Of a DNA stretch of 15,017 nt, positions 14,252 through 15,017 are shown piece after piece. Both the position numbers and the translations under genes were made by a program. Source of the stretch: Cetobacterium sp. UBA6069 (lineage in GTDB: Bacteria; Fusobacteriota; Fusobacteriia; Fusobacteriales; Fusobacteriaceae); the NCBI GenBank assembly GCA_002428805.1, contig DIXX01000042.1, positions 1,897-16,913 on the forward strand. Direction: 5' to 3'. Each line of letters begins with the position of its first letter. Position 1 is the first letter of the stretch. The notes under the pieces were generated by a model. It searched no databases and was not told the DNA's origin. It saw nothing but the letters and a program-made list of their open reading frames with translations.

Positions 14252-14620
14252 ATGAAGAAAATAGTTTTAGGACTAACACTTCTTTTGTCATTAACATCGC
14301 TGGCTAATTCTAAAGAAGATATGATTGAAATGGGACTTATGAGTAGGTTTCCTATTTTAACTGACGATACTACAACTATCAATATCTATGAATTTGATGT
14401 GGATTTAGACCATGAAAAAATAGAGATAAAATTAGAGCTTAAAGGGGTGGGAAGAAAAGAAGAGTTTGAAAAAATAGATAAGGTAAAACTCGAAGCTTTA
14501 ATGTCAGATATTGCTAAATACGCTCAAAACGAATCTGGTAAAACCTTACCTGTTCATCTAGAAATTGAAGTAGATAGAGATATGATTCCAGATGAAACTC
14601 TTTATAAAAATATATTTTAA
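14252..14620 (+). CDS. Uncharacterised small secreted/periplasmic protein
   Basis: The 122-residue product has a clear signal peptide: Met-Lys-Lys, then a leucine-rich core, with likely cleavage after Ser-Leu-Ala (about residue 18). The mature part is about 104 residues, charged and beta-rich in pattern (INIYEFDVDLDHEKIEIKLEL), then helical. It has no cysteine and no family that I recognise. An upstream in-frame TTG at 14225 was rejected because the unusually G-rich site AGGAGGGG (14239-14246) lies 5 bases before the ATG at 14252 and the signal peptide begins there. The gene follows the candidate small RNA and is closed by its own terminator. No good promoter is visible in 14172-14238, so read-through of the small-RNA terminator is possible. 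Confidence 0.75.
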   Translation: MKKIVLGLTLLLSLTSLANSKEDMIEMGLMSRFPILTDDTTTINIYEFDVDLDHEKIEIKLELKGVGRKEEFEKIDKVKLEALMSDIAKYAQNESGKTLPVHLEIEVDRDMIPDETLYKNIF

Positions 14621-14628
14621 ATAAAACT

Positions 14629-14673
14629 AAAAAGGCACCTTTCAATGTTAAAACATCAAAGTTGCCTTTTTTT
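14629..14673. terminator. Long hairpin terminator, probably bidirectional
   Basis: The arms at 14629-14642 and 14658-14671 pair over 14 positions with one mismatch. An inner stem, ATGT with ACAT, sits beyond a symmetric CA/CA bulge. T runs on the plus side follow GCC, and the opposite strand also ends in T. It separates the secreted-protein gene from the convergent partial gene. Confidence 0.85.
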
Positions 14674-14680
14674 AAAAATC

Positions 14681-14696
14681 TAATACCCCCGTATTA
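14681..14696. repeat. Palindrome with C4/G4 loop
   Basis: TAATAC (14681-14686) and GTATTA (14691-14696) form a perfect 6-bp stem around CCCC, or GGGG in minus-strand RNA followed by GATTTTT. It may be an auxiliary terminator for the minus-strand gene on its right, or a binding site. It resembles the C-loop hairpins of the candidate small RNA. The rest of 14697-14757 is A/T-rich and shows no further feature that I can support. Confidence 0.45.
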
Positions 14697-14757
14697 TGTA
14701 TATAATAACACAGAGAATAACTTTTTTCAAGTTTTTTTGTTCATTTTTTGTATTTTT

Positions 14758-15017
14758 TCATTCGAAATCATCTATTAAGAAGTTTTTTTTGACTCTATCT
14801 GATATGTGGTCAAAATAAACTGACCTATCTATATAGCAATCTATAAACTCTTCGTTTAATATATTGTAATTTTCCAATCCCTCTAATAGATCAGAACGAT
14901 TTATTATTAATCGACCCTTAAAAACTTCATTAATATAATTTTTTATATCTTTTGCTGAAAATATAGATATATAGTTTTCAAAAAAAAGATGTAATCTATT
15001 TTTTGTATAATTTTCAT
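14758..15017 (-). CDS. 3' end of an uncharacterised gene, running off the window
   Basis: On the minus strand one frame is open from the right edge to TGA at 14760-14758, giving 85 residues with no Met. The gene therefore starts beyond 15017. The sequence is protein-like: helical, charged, rich in Asn, Asp, Ile and Tyr, with stretches such as RSDLLEGLENYNILNEEF and ending Leu-Ile-Asp-Asp-Phe-Glu. I recognise no family. An ATG at 15017 in another frame stops after 24 codons and is not the real start. Confidence 0.65.
   Translation of the reverse strand, partial: ENYTKNRLHLFFENYISIFSAKDIKNYINEVFKGRLIINRSDLLEGLENYNILNEEFIDCYIDRSVYFDHISDRVKKNFLIDDFE

Noticed and set aside
14945..15017. Minus-strand ATG at 15017 as a short gene
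   Set aside because: It stops after 24 codons, while another frame is open through the whole segment and reads like a protein.
1..15017. CRISPR arrays, tRNA or rRNA genes, insertion sequences, prophage genes
   Set aside because: I saw no regularly spaced direct repeats, cloverleaf or rRNA-like stretches, transposase motifs or terminal inverted repeats with target duplications.

Overview
The window is AT-rich (roughly 30% G+C by eye) and has strong AGGAGG-type ribosome binding sites. It also carries diderm-type envelope genes: a periplasmic adaptor, an FtsX-like permease, lipoproteins and secreted proteins. Together this fits a fermentative low-GC diderm, most likely Fusobacteriota (Fusobacterium, Cetobacterium or Ilyobacter type). 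That assignment is inference, because no rRNA or other taxonomic marker is present.

Layout. (1) 1-1174, plus strand: the 3' part of a carotenoid/phytoene-desaturase-family flavoprotein, ended by a bidirectional terminator. (2) 4269-1238, minus strand: a three-gene operon with overlapping reading frames, encoding an HlyD/MacA-like adaptor, a MacB/LolE-like permease and a LolD/MacB-like ATPase. (3) 5924-4352, minus strand: an unlisted 27-residue membrane peptide followed one base later by a repeat-built MscS-related membrane protein, with terminators on both sides of the unit. (4) 10979-6081, minus strand: aroD, a ydiB-like aroE, an MFS transporter and an iron-sulfur flavoenzyme of the FadH/enoate-reductase type, ended by a terminator at 6036-6065. 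(5) 11142-12590, plus strand and divergent from it: a LysR-type regulator and a YiiX-like lipoprotein. The shared intergenic region holds an exact ATAG-N7-CTAT LysR box. (6) 12605-13944: three short uncharacterised genes, with a clean sigma70-type promoter in front and a terminator behind. (7) 13945-14251: a candidate small RNA made of three hairpins, each showing a run of C in its loop. (8) 14252-14620: a small secreted protein of unknown function with a terminator. (9) 14758-15017, minus strand: the 3' end of an unknown gene that leaves the window.

How the genes may work together. Region 4 with the LysR gene looks like an inducible quinate/shikimate utilisation system rather than housekeeping aromatic biosynthesis. 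A transporter imports the cyclitol acid, the YdiB-like dehydrogenase oxidises it, AroD interconverts dehydroquinate and dehydroshikimate, and the flavoenzyme may reduce a conjugated C=C bond to re-oxidise NADH. The reductase step is a hypothesis. The two most novel signals are this redox-balanced cluster with its operator, and the C-rich-loop small RNA (or attenuator leader) near 14054-14171.
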